A program made the translations under genes and the position numbers. A stretch of 64,000 nucleotides of DNA, from positions 124,001 through 188,000 of the forward strand of contig NZ_RAHT01000007.1 of the NCBI RefSeq assembly GCF_004798935.1, read 5' to 3'. This document shows positions 26,940-36,725 of the stretch, piece by piece (the stretch's first letter is position 1; each line of letters starts with the position of its first letter). Below the pieces are notes generated by a model. The model saw nothing but the letters and a program-made list of their open reading frames with translations. It was not told where the DNA came from and did no database searches. The DNA is from Ningiella ruwaisensis (lineage in GTDB: Bacteria; Pseudomonadota; Gammaproteobacteria; Enterobacterales; Alteromonadaceae).

Positions 26940-27671
26940 TCATTTTGAAGCAACTTTGCTGGAATGCTGGACGGCCTGATTAAGTTTGTTTAACTCCTCA
27001 GCGCTTAGTTCACGATATTGACCTGCCTTTAAACTTCCCAAGCTAATATGCATAATGCGTTTTCTAACGAGCTTGGTGACCTCAAAACCCAAGTATTCAC
27101 ACATTCTTCGGATTTGCCGATTCAAGCCTTGAGTCAGCACGATGTCAAAACTGGTTTTGCCAATTTGCGTTACCTTGCAAGGTAAGGTAACTGTATCAAG
27201 AATTGGGACGCCACTTGACATGCGCTTGATAAAGCGCGGCGTGATAGGCTTATTAACATTAACGCGATATTGTTTTTCATGTGCATTCTCCGCCCGCAAG
27301 ATTTTATTCACAATATCACCGTCATTAGTCAAAAGAATGAGGCCTTCCGAAGGTTTATCCAAGCGCCCTATGGGGAAAATACGCTGCTTGAAATTGACTG
27401 CATCAACAATGTTGCCTTTGACTTTACGCTCTGTGGTACAGATAACGCCGACCGGCTTATGATAGGCCAGATAGACGCGGTCGCTTTTGTTTTGCGGTAC
27501 AGCCCTTACGGGTTTTTTATCAACCGATACGATATCGTCTTCGCCAATTTTGGTGCCCAATTCAGGTGCTTTGCCATTTACAAGGACCCGACCTTGCTCG
27601 ATTAATTTGTCGGCTTCCCGGCGTGAGCAAAATCCGGTATCGCTGATGTATTTATTCAGTCGTTTAAGCAT
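26940..27671 (-). CDS. rluF: 23S rRNA pseudouridine(2604) synthase
   Basis: A 243-residue RsuA/RluB-family pseudouridine synthase. It has an N-terminal S4 RNA-binding domain (LNKYISDTGFCSRREADKLI, residues 5-24) and a catalytic domain with the nucleophile D105 in GRLDKPSEGL. LTQGLNRQIRRMCEYLGF is typical of RluF, as is the short basic C-terminus. It would isomerise U2604 of 23S rRNA. The closely related RluB is longer; size and the linker motif favour RluF. Confidence 0.92.
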   Translation of the reverse strand: MLKRLNKYISDTGFCSRREADKLIEQGRVLVNGKAPELGTKIGEDDIVSVDKKPVRAVPQNKSDRVYLAYHKPVGVICTTERKVKGNIVDAVNFKQRIFPIGRLDKPSEGLILLTNDGDIVNKILRAENAHEKQYRVNVNKPITPRFIKRMSSGVPILDTVTLPCKVTQIGKTSFDIVLTQGLNRQIRRMCEYLGFEVTKLVRKRIMHISLGSLKAGQYRELSAEELNKLNQAVQHSSKVASK

Positions 27672-27699
27672 TTAACCTGCTTTTGTTTGTTTTTATGCG

Positions 27700-28878
27700 C
27701 TATTTTTTTAAGAGCGCTTTAATGCCGTCGGTTATACCCTCTAGTGTAAGCGGATACATCCTGTTTTTCATGATGTCTTTCATTATTTGAATGGACGCGT
27801 GGTAATGCCAATAGGCTTTAGGCTGTGGATTTAACCAGATACAGTATTCAAAATGGTTGAGCATACGTTGCATCCATACACTGCCCGGCTCTTCATTCCA
27901 GTGCTCTACGCTGCCGCCCGGATAGGTTATCTCGTACGGGCCCATAGTTGCATCGCCAACAAAAATCACTTTATAGTCACTGCCGTACTTATGCAGAATT
28001 TGCCATACCTCTGTATCGCCGTATCCTCTGCGCTGGTTATCCTGCCACACGTTTTCGTACAGGCAATTGTGAAAGTAAAAAAACTCAATATGTTTAAACT
28101 CAGTGTGAGCGGCAGAAAATAACTCTTCACATAATTTTATATGCGCGTCCATTGAGCCACCAACGTCAAAAAAGAGCAAGAGCTTAATTGCGTTTCGTCG
28201 CTCTGGCGCCATTTTAATATCAAGGTAGCCTGCATTTTTAGCCGTAGAAGCGATGGTATCTGCTACGTCTAGCGTGTCTGATGCGCCGGTGCGGGCAAAT
28301 TTTCTAAGGCGTCTTAAGGCTACTTTTATGTTACGCGTACCCAATTCAACATCCGAAGATAAGTTTTTGAACTGACGCTTATCCCACACTTTCGCCGCTG
28401 AGAAATTCCTGTTTTTATCCTGCCCGATGCGCACACCTTCAGGATTGTATCCATACGCGCCAAATGGCGAAGTCCCGCCCGTACCAATCCACTTATTTCC
28501 CCCCTGATGTCGCTCCTTTTGTTCTTTCAAACGCTCTTGCAAGGTTTCCATCAGTTTGTCTAAGCCGCCTAGCGATTCAATCTTTTTCTTTTCTTCATCG
28601 CTCAATATTTTTTCGAGCTCTTTACGCAACCACTCTTGAGGAATGCTTTCATCAAACAAGTTGACTTGCTGAACCCCTTTGAAGTATTCGGCAAAGGCTC
28701 TATCAAATTTGTCATATTGACTTTCGTCTTTGATTAATAACGCGCGCGAAAGATAATAAAACTCATCCATATCCGCATATACCACCTCATTTTTAAGGGC
28801 AGCCATTAAATCCAGATATTCGGTTATGCTGGTTTTAACTTTGTGCTTGCGAAGGGTAAAAAAGAATTGCGTCAACAT
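27700..28878 (-). CDS. VWA-domain (CoxE-like) protein paired with MoxR ATPase
   Basis: A 392-residue soluble protein with a C-terminal von Willebrand factor A domain. The MIDAS metal site reads D238-V-G-G-S242, with a later T in VGDATMGPYEI. The middle is charged and Gly-rich (GGNKWIGTGGTSPFGAYGYNPEG), and the N-terminal part is helical. It begins 2 bp after the MoxR stop, so the two are co-expressed. Such pairs act as chaperones that insert cofactors or activate protein complexes. The client is not obvious, as no oxidoreductase gene follows. Confidence 0.88.
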   Translation of the reverse strand: MLTQFFFTLRKHKVKTSITEYLDLMAALKNEVVYADMDEFYYLSRALLIKDESQYDKFDRAFAEYFKGVQQVNLFDESIPQEWLRKELEKILSDEEKKKIESLGGLDKLMETLQERLKEQKERHQGGNKWIGTGGTSPFGAYGYNPEGVRIGQDKNRNFSAAKVWDKRQFKNLSSDVELGTRNIKVALRRLRKFARTGASDTLDVADTIASTAKNAGYLDIKMAPERRNAIKLLLFFDVGGSMDAHIKLCEELFSAAHTEFKHIEFFYFHNCLYENVWQDNQRRGYGDTEVWQILHKYGSDYKVIFVGDATMGPYEITYPGGSVEHWNEEPGSVWMQRMLNHFEYCIWLNPQPKAYWHYHASIQIMKDIMKNRMYPLTLEGITDGIKALLKK

Positions 28879-28880
28879 GA

Positions 28881-29741
28881 CTAATTAGCGCTTCTGCGAG
28901 CCATAAACATCAACTTTTCAAACAGATGAATATCCTGTTCATTTTTGAGTAAAGCGCCGTAAAGCGGTGGCAACGCGTTTTTTGCGTCTTTATCTGCAAT
29001 CGCCTCAGGTGGAATATCATCTGCGACGAGTAATTTAAGCCAGTCAATTAACTCCGACGTGGATGGCTTCTTTTTCAATCCATTAATTTCTCGAAGCTGA
29101 AAAAATGATCGTAGTGCGGCATCGAGCAGCGACTTTTTCAAGTTAGGGAAATGCACATCGACAATTTGCTTCATTTCATCTTCGCCAGGAAACTGAATAT
29201 AGTGAAAAAAGCAGCGGCGCAAAAACGCATCAGGGAGTTCTTTTTCGTTGTTAGAGGTAATGATCACAATCGGACGTTGCCTGGCTACCACTCGCTCTTG
29301 CGTTTCATACACAAAAAACTCCATTTTATCGAGCTCAAGCAGCAAATCATTGGGGAACTCTATATCCGCCTTGTCTATTTCATCAATCAACAGAACGGGA
29401 CGTTTTTCAGCGGTAAATGCTTCCCAGAGCTTTCCTTTCACTATGTAGTTGCTGATATCTTTTACCCGTTCATCACCGAGTTGAGAGTCGCGCAAACGCG
29501 AAACTGCATCATATTCATACAGACCTTGCTGCGCTTTTGTTGTAGATTTGATGTGCCATTGAAGTAGATGGGTATCGAGTGCGATTGCTAACTCTTCGGC
29601 CAGCATGGTTTTTCCTGTACCTGGTTCACCTTTGATCAATAATGGTTTTTCAAGCGTGATTGCTGCATTAACAGCGAGTTGAAGCTCTTTACTTGCAATG
29701 TAATTTTTAGTTCCGGTAAATGCCATGCCACTCTCTTTCAT
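28881..29741 (-). CDS. MoxR-family AAA+ ATPase
   Basis: A 286-residue AAA+ ATPase with Walker A GEPGTGKT (38-45), Walker B LLIDEID (117-123), a sensor-1 region VIITSNNEKELPDAFLRR and a C-terminal lid. It matches MoxR proteins that work with VWA-domain partners, and such a partner follows 2 bp downstream. A second ATG five codons in (29726) opens the usual MxFTGT start and has a better ribosome site (agagag), so it may be the true start. The direction is divergent from cysK, with about 240 bp between. Confidence 0.92.
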   Translation of the reverse strand: MKESGMAFTGTKNYIASKELQLAVNAAITLEKPLLIKGEPGTGKTMLAEELAIALDTHLLQWHIKSTTKAQQGLYEYDAVSRLRDSQLGDERVKDISNYIVKGKLWEAFTAEKRPVLLIDEIDKADIEFPNDLLLELDKMEFFVYETQERVVARQRPIVIITSNNEKELPDAFLRRCFFHYIQFPGEDEMKQIVDVHFPNLKKSLLDAALRSFFQLREINGLKKKPSTSELIDWLKLLVADDIPPEAIADKDAKNALPPLYGALLKNEQDIHLFEKLMFMARRSAN

Positions 29742-29978
29742 TCCGATAAGTTACTTAATTGTAAATAGACCCAGGATATGCCCTAATAAGATATATCAAA
29801 AAAGCACTTTGTTTTTTTGCCTTTTCCGTAATAATGCTTAGATAAGTAGGGTCTACTGGTTTACGAATGTGACGTCCGTATGATGAACATCTCGTATGAT
29901 AGTAGACTTACGATTAACACAACACTAAAGTTTATCAATATCCATTGATAAAACATAACGATAATAGGATGCTGCAAG

Positions 29979-30944
29979 ATGACTGTATTTGACGACGCCT
30001 CACTTTCCATCGGAAATACTCCACTAGTAAAGCTTAACCGCGTGGTTTCGGGCAATGTATATGCAAAAATTGAAAGCCGCAACCCAAGTTTTAGCGTCAA
30101 ATGTCGTATCGGCGCTAATATGATTTGGGACGCCGAAAAAAGAGGCATATTAACCAAAGATAAAGAAATTATTGAAGCGACTAGCGGGAATACCGGCATT
30201 GCTTTAGCCTTTGTTGCAGCATCTCGAGGGTATAAAATCACGCTGACTATGCCTGCAAGCATGTCACTTGAGCGTCGCAAACTCTTAAAGGCGCTTGGCG
30301 CGAATCTAGTATTAACTGAACCGCCTAAAGGCATGAAAGGCGCTGTAGGTAAAGTGCAGGAGTTGATGGACGCAAACCCTGGCAAGTATGTTCCTATGCA
30401 TCAATTTGAAAACCCTGCCAACCCTGAAATTCATGAAAAAACCACCGGTCCCGAAATTTGGGATGCCACCAATGGCGAAATTGATGCGTTTGTTGTGGGT
30501 GTAGGCACAGGCGGTACCTTAACGGGGACATCTCGTTACATCAAACATACCAAAGGTAAAGCCATAACAACCGTAGCCGTTGAACCAGAAGATTCACCCG
30601 TTATAACACAAGCTTTAGCCGGTGAAGATTTGACCCCTGCTCCTCACAAAATTCAAGGTATTGGCGCTGGCTTTATTCCGGGCAACCTCGATTTAAGTCT
30701 CATAGACGAAGTGGAGCGCGTTAGTAATGAAGAATGCTTTGAAATGTGCCGTCGCTTGATGAAAGAAGAAGGGATTTTGGCCGGTATATCTTCAGGTGCA
30801 GCCGTTGTTGCCGCAAAACGCTATGCAGAGCGTCCTGAGAACAAAGATAAAACCATTGTGGTATTACTTGCTTCAGGCACAGAGCGTTATTTAAGTAGCC
30901 CGCTTTTTGCCGGAGAGTTCTCAGAGCTTGAAGAAGTACAATAA
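29979..30944 (+). CDS. cysK: Cysteine synthase A, O-acetylserine sulfhydrylase
   Basis: A 321-residue PLP enzyme that makes cysteine from O-acetylserine and sulfide. The PLP lysine is K41 in [22 protein letters not shown] (about 69-76) binds the substrate carboxylate, [10 protein letters not shown] binds phosphate and GISSGAA is present near the C-terminus. The sequence follows E. coli CysK closely over its whole length. It is a single gene with its own terminator. Confidence 0.97.
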   Translation: MTVFDDASLSIGNTPLVKLNRVVSGNVYAKIESRNPSFSVKCRIGANMIWDAEKRGILTKDKEIIEATSGNTGIALAFVAASRGYKITLTMPASMSLERRKLLKALGANLVLTEPPKGMKGAVGKVQELMDANPGKYVPMHQFENPANPEIHEKTTGPEIWDATNGEIDAFVVGVGTGGTLTGTSRYIKHTKGKAITTVAVEPEDSPVITQALAGEDLTPAPHKIQGIGAGFIPGNLDLSLIDEVERVSNEECFEMCRRLMKEEGILAGISSGAAVVAAKRYAERPENKDKTIVVLLASGTERYLSSPLFAGEFSELEEVQ

Positions 30945-30979
30945 CTTCGATTTGCCAAAATAAAACAGTGCTTATGAAA

Positions 30980-31010
30980 GCTCAAAACGCTAGCCGTTTT
31001 GAGCTTTTTT
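30980..31010 (+). terminator. cysK terminator
   Basis: A perfect 10-bp stem (gctcaaaacg at 30980-30989 with cgttttgagc at 30995-31004) closes a ctagc loop and is followed by six T, 35 bp after the cysK stop. It separates cysK from the convergent TonB receptor gene. Confidence 0.9.
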
Positions 31011-31037
31011 ATTATCTACACCCTCGATATACAGCCA

Positions 31038-33101
31038 CTAATGAGCACCAAATCGAATTCTCACGCCTGCATTCACAATAAAACCGTCATTTCTGGACCA
31101 GATATCAGTTGTCCATTGCCCATCAGCTGAGCGCATTGGCAAGACAAGCGGGTTTTCTTTTGTCTGGCGAATATTCAACAAGTTCTCAAAGTTAATAAAC
31201 CAACTGAATTGACCAAAGGTTTTTTCGCCTAACAAGCCTAAATGCCAGTATGCTTTGCTTTTATCCCGATAAGGATTATTTTCAAGGCGCTGTGTACCCG
31301 TGTAATAAGCTTCAAATCCGACCCTGAATTCACCATGCCTTTCCCACATTGCAACAAAGCCGGCAGAGTGTTTTGGACTAAGCTTGATCTCCTGTCGTTG
31401 ACCGAGCGTTTCATCATATTCAGTCGCATCTAAAAACAAATAACTGGCTGTGACTTTAAAGTCTTGGTACTTATATCTCAGTAACAACTCGCTACCATGA
31501 ATGCGCGACTCTCCCTGAGCGTTTATAAGGCGGACGCGATCAAAGCTTGCTTGATCATTGACAGAAACATCAGAAGAAAATGCTTCGAGTTTGGTGACCC
31601 CTTCAATGTTTGATGCAAAAAAACTTAAATGCGTCTCTAGCTTGTCAAACTGATAGCTAAAATCAAGCGAAGCTGTATCGGCCTCTTCAGCTTGCAAGCC
31701 CATCAGTGGTGCAAGCCGAGATAAACCTGCTGCCTCTATTTCTTCAACAAAAGGGGTGGGAGCGAAATACCCTTGCCCATAAGAAGCTCGTATTGCCAAA
31801 TCATGCGGACTGTATAAGAGCGACACGCGAGGGCTAAATTGAGAGCCATATTCACTATGATCATCGAAGCGGGCACTAAGCGATGCAGAAACATCGTCAA
31901 ACAGGGCATAGTCTGTTTGACCGAAAATACCCGGAACATCGTAGCGATAGTTAAACGCAGGGTAGACTTCAGACTCAAAACGCTCTGACTGCATCGCTAC
32001 TCCCAGTATCCATTGCATCTTGTCGGTATAGCCCGATACAGAGCTTTCAAGCAAATAACTCTCATGCTCATCTTTATCATTTGCTTCTCCAAATTGCTTT
32101 TCATGTTGCTGAAGCATTGCAGAAGCACGGGCATTCCAACTTAAATTTTCAGTTAGCGCACCAGATGCGATTAGCCCCGTGTCGAACCTCTCACTGTCCT
32201 GATTTTGCTGAAAGGCACTACCTGCTGGAGTCACTGCGCCATCTAATGCTCCACCGCGACGATTCTCTCGCATTACGCCGGCCGTTACATAAACATTCGT
32301 TCCATTATCACCTTCCCAAAAGAGGCGAGGACGCGCAGTGTAGCGTTCATATCCTGCCATATCTATCCAGCCATCGTCGTCGAAGTCTTGAACAGCTTGA
32401 TGATGGGCCCCTGCTGTAATCGAAGCCCCAGTAGTATCAGAAAGCGGCGAAGCAAAATAGGTCGTAAAATCCTGTCCATCTTCCGTGGTAGCGTTAACAA
32501 GCACTTCACCTTCTGCATCATCAGAAGGTTTGCGTGATATCAGATTAATTACTCCCCCCATGGCCGAACCACCATATAAAGAGGATGCAGACCCTTTGAT
32601 AATTTCTACTCTTGCCAGGTCGGTCGGCGGGATTTGCAATAGCCCAATAGATGCAGCCTGCCCGCCATAAAGCGGTAGACCGTCATTCAACAATTGCGTA
32701 TATCGGCCATATAAACCCTGCAAGCGAATATTGGCACTGCCGAGCGCCGGAGAGGTAGTTTGCACTCGAACGCCGCCTGTTTCGGCCACTAACATCGAAA
32801 TATTTCCCGGTCGCATCATGGCCTTTTCTTGCAGCTCTTCGCTATTAATTACCTCTACACGAACAGGCTCATCGCTGACATTGCGTCCGCTTCGAGTAGA
32901 CTCAACCCGTATGGTCTCTACACCGTGTTCATGCTCGTGTTCATGCTCATGTTCGTGCTCATGTTCATCGCTCGCTTCGTGTTCATGCTCATGTGTATTT
33001 TCTTTGAGCTCAGGCGCTTTTTCAGGCTGATTTGCACAAACGGGAGTAAAATAAAATAAAAGTAAAACAAAAATCGCTATTGCACGCAAAATAAAAATCA
33101 C
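31038..33101 (-). CDS. TonB-dependent outer-membrane receptor with His-rich N-terminus
   Basis: A 687-residue outer-membrane receptor: signal peptide (through VCANQ, about residue 24), a His/Glu stretch with ten histidines between 37 and 59, a plug domain (about 80-200; RLQGLYGRYTQLLNDGLPLY, VEIIKGSASSLYGGSAMGGV) and a beta barrel ending in aromatic-rich strands. Alternating His-Glu before the plug suggests metal capture, as in zinc receptors of the ZnuD type. The metal is an inference, and I see no Zur or Fur site upstream. The start shown is GTG with its ribosome site (gaggg) directly adjacent. A TTG at 33089 has better spacing and gives a cleaner signal peptide. Confidence 0.9.
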   Translation of the reverse strand: MIFILRAIAIFVLLLFYFTPVCANQPEKAPELKENTHEHEHEASDEHEHEHEHEHEHEHGVETIRVESTRSGRNVSDEPVRVEVINSEELQEKAMMRPGNISMLVAETGGVRVQTTSPALGSANIRLQGLYGRYTQLLNDGLPLYGGQAASIGLLQIPPTDLARVEIIKGSASSLYGGSAMGGVINLISRKPSDDAEGEVLVNATTEDGQDFTTYFASPLSDTTGASITAGAHHQAVQDFDDDGWIDMAGYERYTARPRLFWEGDNGTNVYVTAGVMRENRRGGALDGAVTPAGSAFQQNQDSERFDTGLIASGALTENLSWNARASAMLQQHEKQFGEANDKDEHESYLLESSVSGYTDKMQWILGVAMQSERFESEVYPAFNYRYDVPGIFGQTDYALFDDVSASLSARFDDHSEYGSQFSPRVSLLYSPHDLAIRASYGQGYFAPTPFVEEIEAAGLSRLAPLMGLQAEEADTASLDFSYQFDKLETHLSFFASNIEGVTKLEAFSSDVSVNDQASFDRVRLINAQGESRIHGSELLLRYKYQDFKVTASYLFLDATEYDETLGQRQEIKLSPKHSAGFVAMWERHGEFRVGFEAYYTGTQRLENNPYRDKSKAYWHLGLLGEKTFGQFSWFINFENLLNIRQTKENPLVLPMRSADGQWTTDIWSRNDGFIVNAGVRIRFGAH
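32925..32996. repeat. Hexanucleotide tandem repeat encoding His-Glu
   Basis: Imperfect 6-bp units (catgtt, catgct, cgtgct variants on the plus strand) run through this stretch, interrupted once near 32967-32977 by the codons for ASD. Read on the minus strand they encode alternating His and Glu in the receptor N-terminus. The unit is a multiple of three, so gain or loss of units would keep the frame and change only the number of histidines. Confidence 0.8.
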
Positions 33102-33320
33102 CCTCTATATTACTAAAGCCATTATTTAGGCGCGTAGCCTAGCATATTCATAGTAAAACCTGAGAATTTTCATGCACAGAAAAATCAGAAGATTTTATCG
33201 CCTTTTTTTCACCTTCTTATGCCTTTCATTATTTGACTTCTTCCTAATTTTTTCTAAAACTAAAACTTATACTTTTACCTGCCCTGTCGATACCTTATTT
33301 AAGAAGAGGTATTGCCATTT

Positions 33321-33773
33321 ATGAAACAATTTTTTTTACTGCTTTTAGGCGGCATTTTTTTAAGTGCATGCACAAGTGATGAAGACGAAGCCATATCAGC
33401 TGGGCGTTATGGCATGATGAGCACAGAAACACCACAATACGCGGCAGTTATTTTTGTGCGTTCTATTTATAATGATAAAACACTCGACCGAGCGATTAAT
33501 AACTCTACCGAACACTTCGGCAAAATCATTCGAAATCATCACACCCCTAAAAATGTCCAACGGCATGTTCTAAACCTTCGCCTCGACAGCATGAATGTTG
33601 AGCCGATGGCAGGTGGCACATTAATTTACTCAGACCAAATCAAAGAAGCTGAAGTGGAAGTGAAGATTACCGGTGAATTTAACCGAGAACCAAAAGTGGA
33701 TTTAAAAACGATTTCCATGGTGCGTGAGTCGGGGAAGTGGTTGGTTTCAGATGTGCGTAACACTATTCCTTAG
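33321..33773 (+). CDS. Small lipoprotein of unknown function
   Basis: A 150-residue predicted lipoprotein. The signal peptide MKQFFLLLLGGIFLSAC ends in a lipobox with the lipidated Cys at position 17. The mature part starts with an acidic TSDEDEA, then a single compact domain with no motif I recognise (AVIFVRSIYND, NVQRHVLNL, EVEVKITGEF, then SGKWLVSDVRNTIP). The last segment resembles the final strand of NTF2-like/DUF4878 folds, which is a guess. The ATG at 33321 is chosen because the aagaggt ribosome site at 33304-33310 is ten bases away; an in-frame TTG at 33312 would sit on top of it. Retention in the inner or outer membrane is uncertain. Confidence 0.7.
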   Translation: MKQFFLLLLGGIFLSACTSDEDEAISAGRYGMMSTETPQYAAVIFVRSIYNDKTLDRAINNSTEHFGKIIRNHHTPKNVQRHVLNLRLDSMNVEPMAGGTLIYSDQIKEAEVEVKITGEFNREPKVDLKTISMVRESGKWLVSDVRNTIP

Positions 33774-33823
33774 TCGCTTACTTCCTGAGAAATAAGTCAC
33801 AGAAGCAATAAGTTACAGAAGAA

Positions 33824-33858
33824 ACAAGAGTCGCTTTATAACACAAAGCGGCTCTTGT
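33824..33858. terminator. Bidirectional terminator between lipoprotein and ggt genes
   Basis: A 14-bp stem with one G-T pair (33824-33837 with 33845-33858) and a 7-base loop lies between the converging genes. T-rich sequence follows on both strands (tatttcg on plus, ttgtttctt on minus), so it may stop both transcripts. Confidence 0.6.
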
Positions 33859-33869
33859 ATTTCGATTAC

Positions 33870-35708
33870 TCACTCACCCGAGGCTAAGCCTTCCCTTCTT
33901 GGATCAGCGCCACCAATAAGCGTATCAGTTTCAGTGTCAATTTGAATACCATGAATGCCACTATTTAAATCAATGATACGAACATCATGGCCAAGCTCAG
34001 TCAACGGGGCTTCAAGTGGTTCAAGACCGCTGCCTTTTTCAAGCGCGGTATAGTCATTGCGATTTGTGAATCGCGCAAAGCTAATCGCCTCCTGAATATC
34101 CATATTATAATCCAATACGTTAACAATGGCTTGCGCCACGTAATTAATGATGCGACTGCCGCCTGGTGAACCGATTACCAGACTTAACTCACCCGCTTCA
34201 TCAAAAATCATAGTAGGTGACATGCTGCTGCGAGGGCGTTTACCAGGTTGTGCTCTGTTAAGAACCAATTGTCCGTCTTTTTCAGGGCTTAATGAAAAGT
34301 CGGTAAGCTGATTGTTAAGCATAAAACCTTCAACCATGATCCCAGAGCCGAACATAAACTCGATACTTGTCGTCATTGAGACCGCGTTTCCTTTTGCATC
34401 AACTATCGCAATGTGGCTGGTTGAATTAAGTTCGTATGCATCGTCTTTAGCTGGCGTTAGCGCATACGCTTTGTAGGGCTCACCCGGCATGGCTTGTGAA
34501 AAGCTTTTATCCAAACCTATAAGGCTTTGTCGTGCCTTAAGATAATCGTCAGCCACCAAAGGCTGTGCAGATAGTCCTAAATAGTCTAGATCGGCCAAAT
34601 AAACGGAGCGATCAGCAAAAGCCAATGCACTGGCCTGACTAAACAGATGCACAAATTCAAGGCTGTCTGGTTCATATTTGCTAAGTTCGAATTGCGAGAG
34701 CCCATGAAGAATTTGATAAACACTTACTCCGCCTGAGCTTGGTGGCGCCATTCCACAAACTGTATGGGTACGATACCCATTGCACATGGGTAATCGTTCG
34801 ATTGCCTGATAATTTCTCAAGTCGGAAGTACTCATCATCCCGGGATTAGTGGGCGCCAAACGCACCGCTTCAGCAATTTTTTCGGCCAGGGGACCTGAAT
34901 AAAAATAATCAGCGCCCTGCTTTGCTATTTCTTTCAAGGTGCTGGCTAAGGCCGGATTCTTACGAATTTGCCCTGCTTTTAAAAATTCGCCATTGGGTTT
35001 AAAGTACTGAGATGTTTGCGCAAACTCATTTACGGCAGGATGTAAGTCTCGTGCCAGAAGGCCTGCAAGCCGAGGCGATACTTCAAACCCGTTTTCAGCC
35101 AGCGCAATGGTATCAGCAAACAAACTTGCCCATTTTAGTTTTCCATGCTTTTGGTGCGCTAAATCCAAAGCCTTTAATACGCCCGGTACACCTACAGATT
35201 TACCGCCAACCACCGATTCGCGCCATGACATCACCTCACCATTTTTGAAAAAGACATCTGGCGTAATATTTTTTGGCGCAACTTCCCGCCCGTCGTAAGT
35301 ATGAAGCTGTTTGCTTTCGTTATCCCAGTAAAGAATAAATGCGCCACCACCAATACCAGACGACTGAGGCTCAACGAGCGTTAACATCGCCTGAACGGCA
35401 ATGGCTGCGTCAATAGCACTTCCACCTTGCTTAAGTACCTTAACACCGGCCTTAGTTGCATGAGGGTTAGCCGCCGACACCATGAAGTTATCGGCACGAG
35501 CTGCTTTCTTTTGGTAACGTCCTGTTGCTGCCTCAGGCTCTCTATCTTCCCACACCTGCTGCTGTGCATTAACTGTGGTGATACTTACACAAAATGACAA
35601 AGAAACCGACAGCAACACTGAGCTAAAGCAAGCAGTTAGGCTCTGATTTAAAGAAGATTTTTTAAAATCTGTTAACGTTGGCAAAAAGGTTAACGATTTT
35701 TTAGTCAT
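33870..35708 (-). CDS. ggt: Gamma-glutamyltranspeptidase
   Basis: A 612-residue periplasmic enzyme that cleaves and transfers the gamma-glutamyl group of glutathione. A long N-terminal leader with a hydrophobic core (about 25-45, ending VNAQQQ) exports it. The proenzyme cuts itself before T430, which lies in ELNSTSHIAIVD and aligns with T391 of the E. coli enzyme. GGAFILYW, PGKRPRSSMSPTMIF and the oxyanion GSPGG are also present. The product would release glutamate and Cys-Gly for uptake. It is a single gene. Membership of the cephalosporin-acylase subgroup is less likely given the close match of these motifs. Confidence 0.95.
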   Translation of the reverse strand: MTKKSLTFLPTLTDFKKSSLNQSLTACFSSVLLSVSLSFCVSITTVNAQQQVWEDREPEAATGRYQKKAARADNFMVSAANPHATKAGVKVLKQGGSAIDAAIAVQAMLTLVEPQSSGIGGGAFILYWDNESKQLHTYDGREVAPKNITPDVFFKNGEVMSWRESVVGGKSVGVPGVLKALDLAHQKHGKLKWASLFADTIALAENGFEVSPRLAGLLARDLHPAVNEFAQTSQYFKPNGEFLKAGQIRKNPALASTLKEIAKQGADYFYSGPLAEKIAEAVRLAPTNPGMMSTSDLRNYQAIERLPMCNGYRTHTVCGMAPPSSGGVSVYQILHGLSQFELSKYEPDSLEFVHLFSQASALAFADRSVYLADLDYLGLSAQPLVADDYLKARQSLIGLDKSFSQAMPGEPYKAYALTPAKDDAYELNSTSHIAIVDAKGNAVSMTTSIEFMFGSGIMVEGFMLNNQLTDFSLSPEKDGQLVLNRAQPGKRPRSSMSPTMIFDEAGELSLVIGSPGGSRIINYVAQAIVNVLDYNMDIQEAISFARFTNRNDYTALEKGSGLEPLEAPLTELGHDVRIIDLNSGIHGIQIDTETDTLIGGADPRREGLASGE

Positions 35709-35857
35709 AGTTATATTCCTTGCATATTAGCTGTCATATTATTATGTATAGTTCGATTTTTGAAATTACCTTGAATACTTGAGTAACCTAAACTCAAGGC
35801 TTGATAGCACACATTCATGTGCCCGGCAAAACATCTTTATGAGGTAAAAATACAACG

Positions 35858-36610
35858 CTATTTAAACTTTTTCATATCAATTGGGCGCTTTTCTAAAAAG
35901 GCAGAAAAGGCTTCTTTAGCAGCTTCACTCTGCATCGCCTTAACAAACCACTTTAACTCCTCGTCAATATGCGCTTTGATATCTGCCTTGTTGTACTTTA
36001 ACAATGCTTTGGTTTGCCGTAAGGCTTCACTCGGTTTAGCGGTCAGTTTTGCCAGTAAATCTGCAGTTGCATCGCCTAGCTCGTCTGAATAGATACCATT
36101 GATAAGCCCACATTTAAGTGCTTTTTGTGCATCAAATACTTCACCAAGCATTAGTAATTCAGAAGCCAATAAATGACCACCAATTCGCGGAATGATGTAA
36201 CTGGATGCATACTCTGGCACTAAGCCCAGATTGATAAACGGCATAGCAAATTTTGTATTTTCATGTGCTAGCACAAAGTCACAGTGCAACAGCAGTGTTG
36301 TTCCAATACCAATTGCCAGCCCTTCTACTTTTGCAACCACCGGAATTGGACAATTCAACAATGCCAGCATAAAACGATAGGTTTCATTAACCTCACTTTT
36401 GTCACTTGCCTGAACAAACTCACTTACATCATTACCCGACGTAAAACAGCCACCGCTACCTTTAATTAAAACGGCTTTTACGTCGCTATCTGGTGCATTT
36501 TCTAATGCAATTGCCATATCCTCATACATTTGAGGTACAAGTGCATTTTTCTTTTCAGAACGGTTGATACTGATTATAAGGATTTGATCTACAACTTGAG
36601 TATTTATCAT
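35858..36610 (-). CDS. Enoyl-CoA hydratase/isomerase family protein (crotonase)
   Basis: A 250-residue crotonase-fold enzyme. The oxyanion-hole segments are present (NALVPQMY, then GGCFTSGNDVSEF, then EGLAIGIGTTLLLHCD). The first catalytic Glu of hydratases is replaced (FAMPFINLGLVPEYASS), while the LGLVPE and ASELLML segments resemble delta3-delta2-enoyl-CoA isomerases and PaaG-type proteins. So isomerase activity is more likely than hydration. I start it at the ATG of 36610, which has aaagg upstream; the frame is open to 36673. It is a single gene, divergent from the rhombosortase gene. Confidence 0.88.
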   Translation of the reverse strand: MINTQVVDQILIISINRSEKKNALVPQMYEDMAIALENAPDSDVKAVLIKGSGGCFTSGNDVSEFVQASDKSEVNETYRFMLALLNCPIPVVAKVEGLAIGIGTTLLLHCDFVLAHENTKFAMPFINLGLVPEYASSYIIPRIGGHLLASELLMLGEVFDAQKALKCGLINGIYSDELGDATADLLAKLTAKPSEALRQTKALLKYNKADIKAHIDEELKWFVKAMQSEAAKEAFSAFLEKRPIDMKKFK

Positions 36611-36725
36611 GCTTGCCTTTAAACGCTTACAGTTGGAAAAAATTAAGGTAAAGTGTAGCGATATGCTAACCAAAAGACACGTTTATTCTTTTCGTTATTG
36701 TTTTCTTAATATGCTAATTTAACCA

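Noticed and set aside
29861-30385. Minus-strand open frame of 174 codons over the start of cysK
   Set aside because: Antisense shadow of a highly conserved gene; no domain or ribosome site.
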